Shown here one piece after another: positions 5,197 to 6,604 of a stretch of DNA of 6,604 bases. Origin of the DNA: CAZOOA01 sp964581355 (lineage in GTDB: Bacteria; Bacillota; Dethiobacteria; DTU022; UBA8154); assembly GCA_964581355.1 (NCBI GenBank), contig CAZOOA010000109.1, forward strand, positions 1-6,604, read 5' to 3'. Below the pieces are notes generated by a model. It saw only the letters and a program-made list of their open reading frames with translations. It did no database searches and was not told the origin of the DNA. Each line of letters starts with the position of its first letter. Position 1 is the stretch's first letter. The translations under genes and the position numbers were made by a program.

Positions 5197-6402
5197 CTAA
5201 ATCTGGGTTATCACGGTAAAGATAGGCAAATAAAGCGATATGAGCATAATTCCGACCACAACCCCCACCACGATGAGCAAAATGGGCTCGATCATGGAGG
5301 TGAGGCCCTTGGTCATGACAGCCACTTCTTCTTCAAAGAATTCGGCGATCCGGTTGAGCAGGTCCGGCAGGGCGCCTGTTTCCTCGCCGACGGCGATCAT
5401 ATGGGTCATCATGGGCGGAAATACCCCGCTTTCTTCCAGGGGTTCGGCGATGCTTTTCCCTTCCTGGATCTGCTCGGACGCTACGTCGACCGCATCTTCT
5501 ACCATGGTGTTCCCCGAAGCCCGCCCGGCGGATTCCAGGGCCTGCATGATGGGAATTCCCCCGGCCATCATGGTGGAAAGGGTGCGGGCAAAACGGGCCA
5601 GCACGGCCTTTTCGAACAGGGAACCGAAAGCGGGAATGCGAAACTTAAGCCGGTCCCAGTTGCGGCGGCCCGAGTCACTCCGGACATAAAAGCGGAGCCC
5701 CGCGACTAGGGCAACTACTGCCAGCAGCCATAAGTACCAAAAATTGCGCAGGGATTCGGAGATATTGATGATAAACTGCGTGAGTACGGGCAGCTCGGCA
5801 TCGGGCGGGAAAAAGCCCATGAAGATGGGGACCAGGAAAAACATCATGCCCAGCAGGAGAATGACGGCAAAAACCGAGACCACGATGGGATAGAAAGTGG
5901 CAGAGCGCATGTTGTCACGCAGGGTTTTGTCCTTTTGCAGCTGCTCGGAAACGGCCTGCAGGGCTTCCTGCAGCGTTCCCCCGGTCTCCCCTGACTCCAC
6001 CATACCGATGTAGAGCCGGGAAAAGATGTGAGGATGTGCTTCCAGGGCCTCGGTCAGGTTCATCCCGCCCTCCACGTTGCCGGCAATTTCATTTAACGCC
6101 TTGCCCAGGGTGGGGTTGGTGACCTGCTTGCTCAGGGTGTACAGGGCCCGGGTCACAGGAATGCCGGCATCGAGCATGGCTGCCAGCTGACGGCTGAACA
6201 GGCTTAGATCGCCGATGGACACCTTTTTGCCCCGGGAACGGAGCATCTCCAGGATGGGCGAGGTGCGTACCTGATTGATCTCTAACACGGTAAAGCCCAT
6301 GCCCCGCAGGCGCTCGGAGACTACCGTTTCCTGTTCCGCTTCCATTTTGCCGGTTACAATTTGACCGGATTTGTTGATGGCTTCGTAAGTAAAGGAGCCC
6401 AC
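5197..6402 (-). CDS. pilC: Type IV pilus inner-membrane platform protein PilC (GspF family)
   Basis: This 401-residue protein has the standard PilC/GspF length. PilC is the polytopic membrane platform on which PilB and PilT act. The N-terminal segment F-T-Y-E-A-I-N-K-S-G (4-13) is the classic family opening. Two repeated T2SSF domains lie at about 66-189 and 268-391; each has a cytoplasmic helical part, with FSRQLAAMLDAGIPV (69-83) mirrored by FARTLSTMMAGGIPI (271-285). GMVESGETGGTL (133-144) is likewise mirrored by IAVGEETGALPDLL (336-349). Membrane segments are at about 171-198, 221-240 and 371-396. The start is GTG (6400-6402) with GGGAGTGAT (6408-6416) upstream. It lies 38 bases after the upstream pilT stop and is followed after 66 bases by the sigma factor. 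GspF of a type II secretion system is excluded only by context. Confidence 0.96.
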   Translation of the reverse strand: MGSFTYEAINKSGQIVTGKMEAEQETVVSERLRGMGFTVLEINQVRTSPILEMLRSRGKKVSIGDLSLFSRQLAAMLDAGIPVTRALYTLSKQVTNPTLGKALNEIAGNVEGGMNLTEALEAHPHIFSRLYIGMVESGETGGTLQEALQAVSEQLQKDKTLRDNMRSATFYPIVVSVFAVILLLGMMFFLVPIFMGFFPPDAELPVLTQFIINISESLRNFWYLWLLAVVALVAGLRFYVRSDSGRRNWDRLKFRIPAFGSLFEKAVLARFARTLSTMMAGGIPIMQALESAGRASGNTMVEDAVDVASEQIQEGKSIAEPLEESGVFPPMMTHMIAVGEETGALPDLLNRIAEFFEEEVAVMTKGLTSMIEPILLIVVGVVVGIMLISLYLPIFTVITQI

Positions 6403-6440
6403 TTCAAATCACTCCCGGTTCTATTAAAATAAAATGAATT

Positions 6441-6604
6441 CTAGCCAAAACCCTGCACCTGGACCAGCCGCTCCAGTTCAGCCCGGTCGATGCAGTGCTC
6501 CAGGGCCATTTTGCGGCTGATCTTGCCGGCGTTTAGGAGGGCAGCCAGTGCACTGTCCATGGTCTGCATGCCCTGGGCCTTGCTGGTCTGGATGGCGCTG
6601 TAGA
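6441..6604 (-). CDS. pilT: Type IV pilus retraction ATPase PilT, C-terminal end (enters from the right edge)
   Basis: I translated this frame by hand. It gives 53 residues ending at a TAG (6441-6443). The segment Y-S-A-I-Q-T-S-K-A-Q-G-M-Q-T-M-D-S-A-L matches the conserved PilT C-terminal region (typically IQTG...GMQTLDQSL), followed by LLNAGKISRKMAL and a final D-R-A-E-L helix. In this family that stretch follows the ATPase core and is not found in PilB, whose C-terminus differs. The gene is directly upstream of pilC (38 bases) in the same orientation, the common pilT-pilC order. It is distinct from the second pilT beginning at position 445. Because the two fragments cover different ends of the protein, their similarity cannot be judged here. 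Confidence 0.88.
   Translation of the reverse strand, partial: YSAIQTSKAQGMQTMDSALAALLNAGKISRKMALEHCIDRAELERLVQVQGFG

Noticed and set aside
5240..5709. Plus-strand open frames opposite pilC
   Set aside because: The pilC reading is continuous and carries full family motifs; the antisense products are low-complexity with no domain.

Overview
The window is a dense piece of a type IV pilus (T4P) assembly operon in which every gene lies on the minus strand, so transcription runs from high to low coordinates. In transcription order it holds: the 3' end of a pilT retraction-ATPase gene (6441-6604), pilC (5197-6402), a sigma-70 family factor gene (4390-5130), pilM (3370-4374), pilN (2734-3369), pilO (2229-2753), pilB (522-2207) and the 5' part of a second, separate pilT gene (1-445). 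No gap exceeds about 80 bases. I see no RNA gene, insertion sequence, CRISPR array or attachment site.

The likely source is a monoderm member of the Firmicutes/Clostridia with moderately high G+C, perhaps of the Peptococcaceae/Moorella/Desulfotomaculum kind. Three points support this. PilM-PilN-PilO is followed directly by pilB, with no pilP or secretin (pilQ) as expected in most outer-membrane bacteria. Ribosome binding sites are strong and Bacillus-like (AGGAGG, AAGGAGG, GGGTGATC), with GTG and TTG starts also used. The sigma factor resembles the SigB/SigF/SigG group. The assignment rests on gene content and style, not on a database match.

The products fit one machine. PilB (extension ATPase) and PilT (retraction ATPase) act from the cytoplasm on the membrane platform PilC. 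PilM, an actin-like cytoplasmic protein, docks on the N-terminal tail of PilN. PilN and PilO are single-pass membrane proteins expected to pair and form the alignment complex. pilM, pilN and pilO are tightly coupled: the pilM stop abuts the pilN start, and pilN and pilO overlap by 20 bases. No pilin, minor pilin or prepilin peptidase gene is inside the window.

The most unusual element is the complete sigma-70 family gene between pilC and pilM. It suggests that this pilus operon carries its own transcription specificity factor, loosely parallel to SigD/FliA in flagellar operons. A perfect 10-bp hairpin lies in its early coding region. Other points of interest are two pilT genes bracketing the set, diverged nucleotide-loop motifs in PilM, an N-terminal PilB domain lacking the usual motif-leading arginines, an acidic insert in PilN and a G8 tract near the start of pilO.
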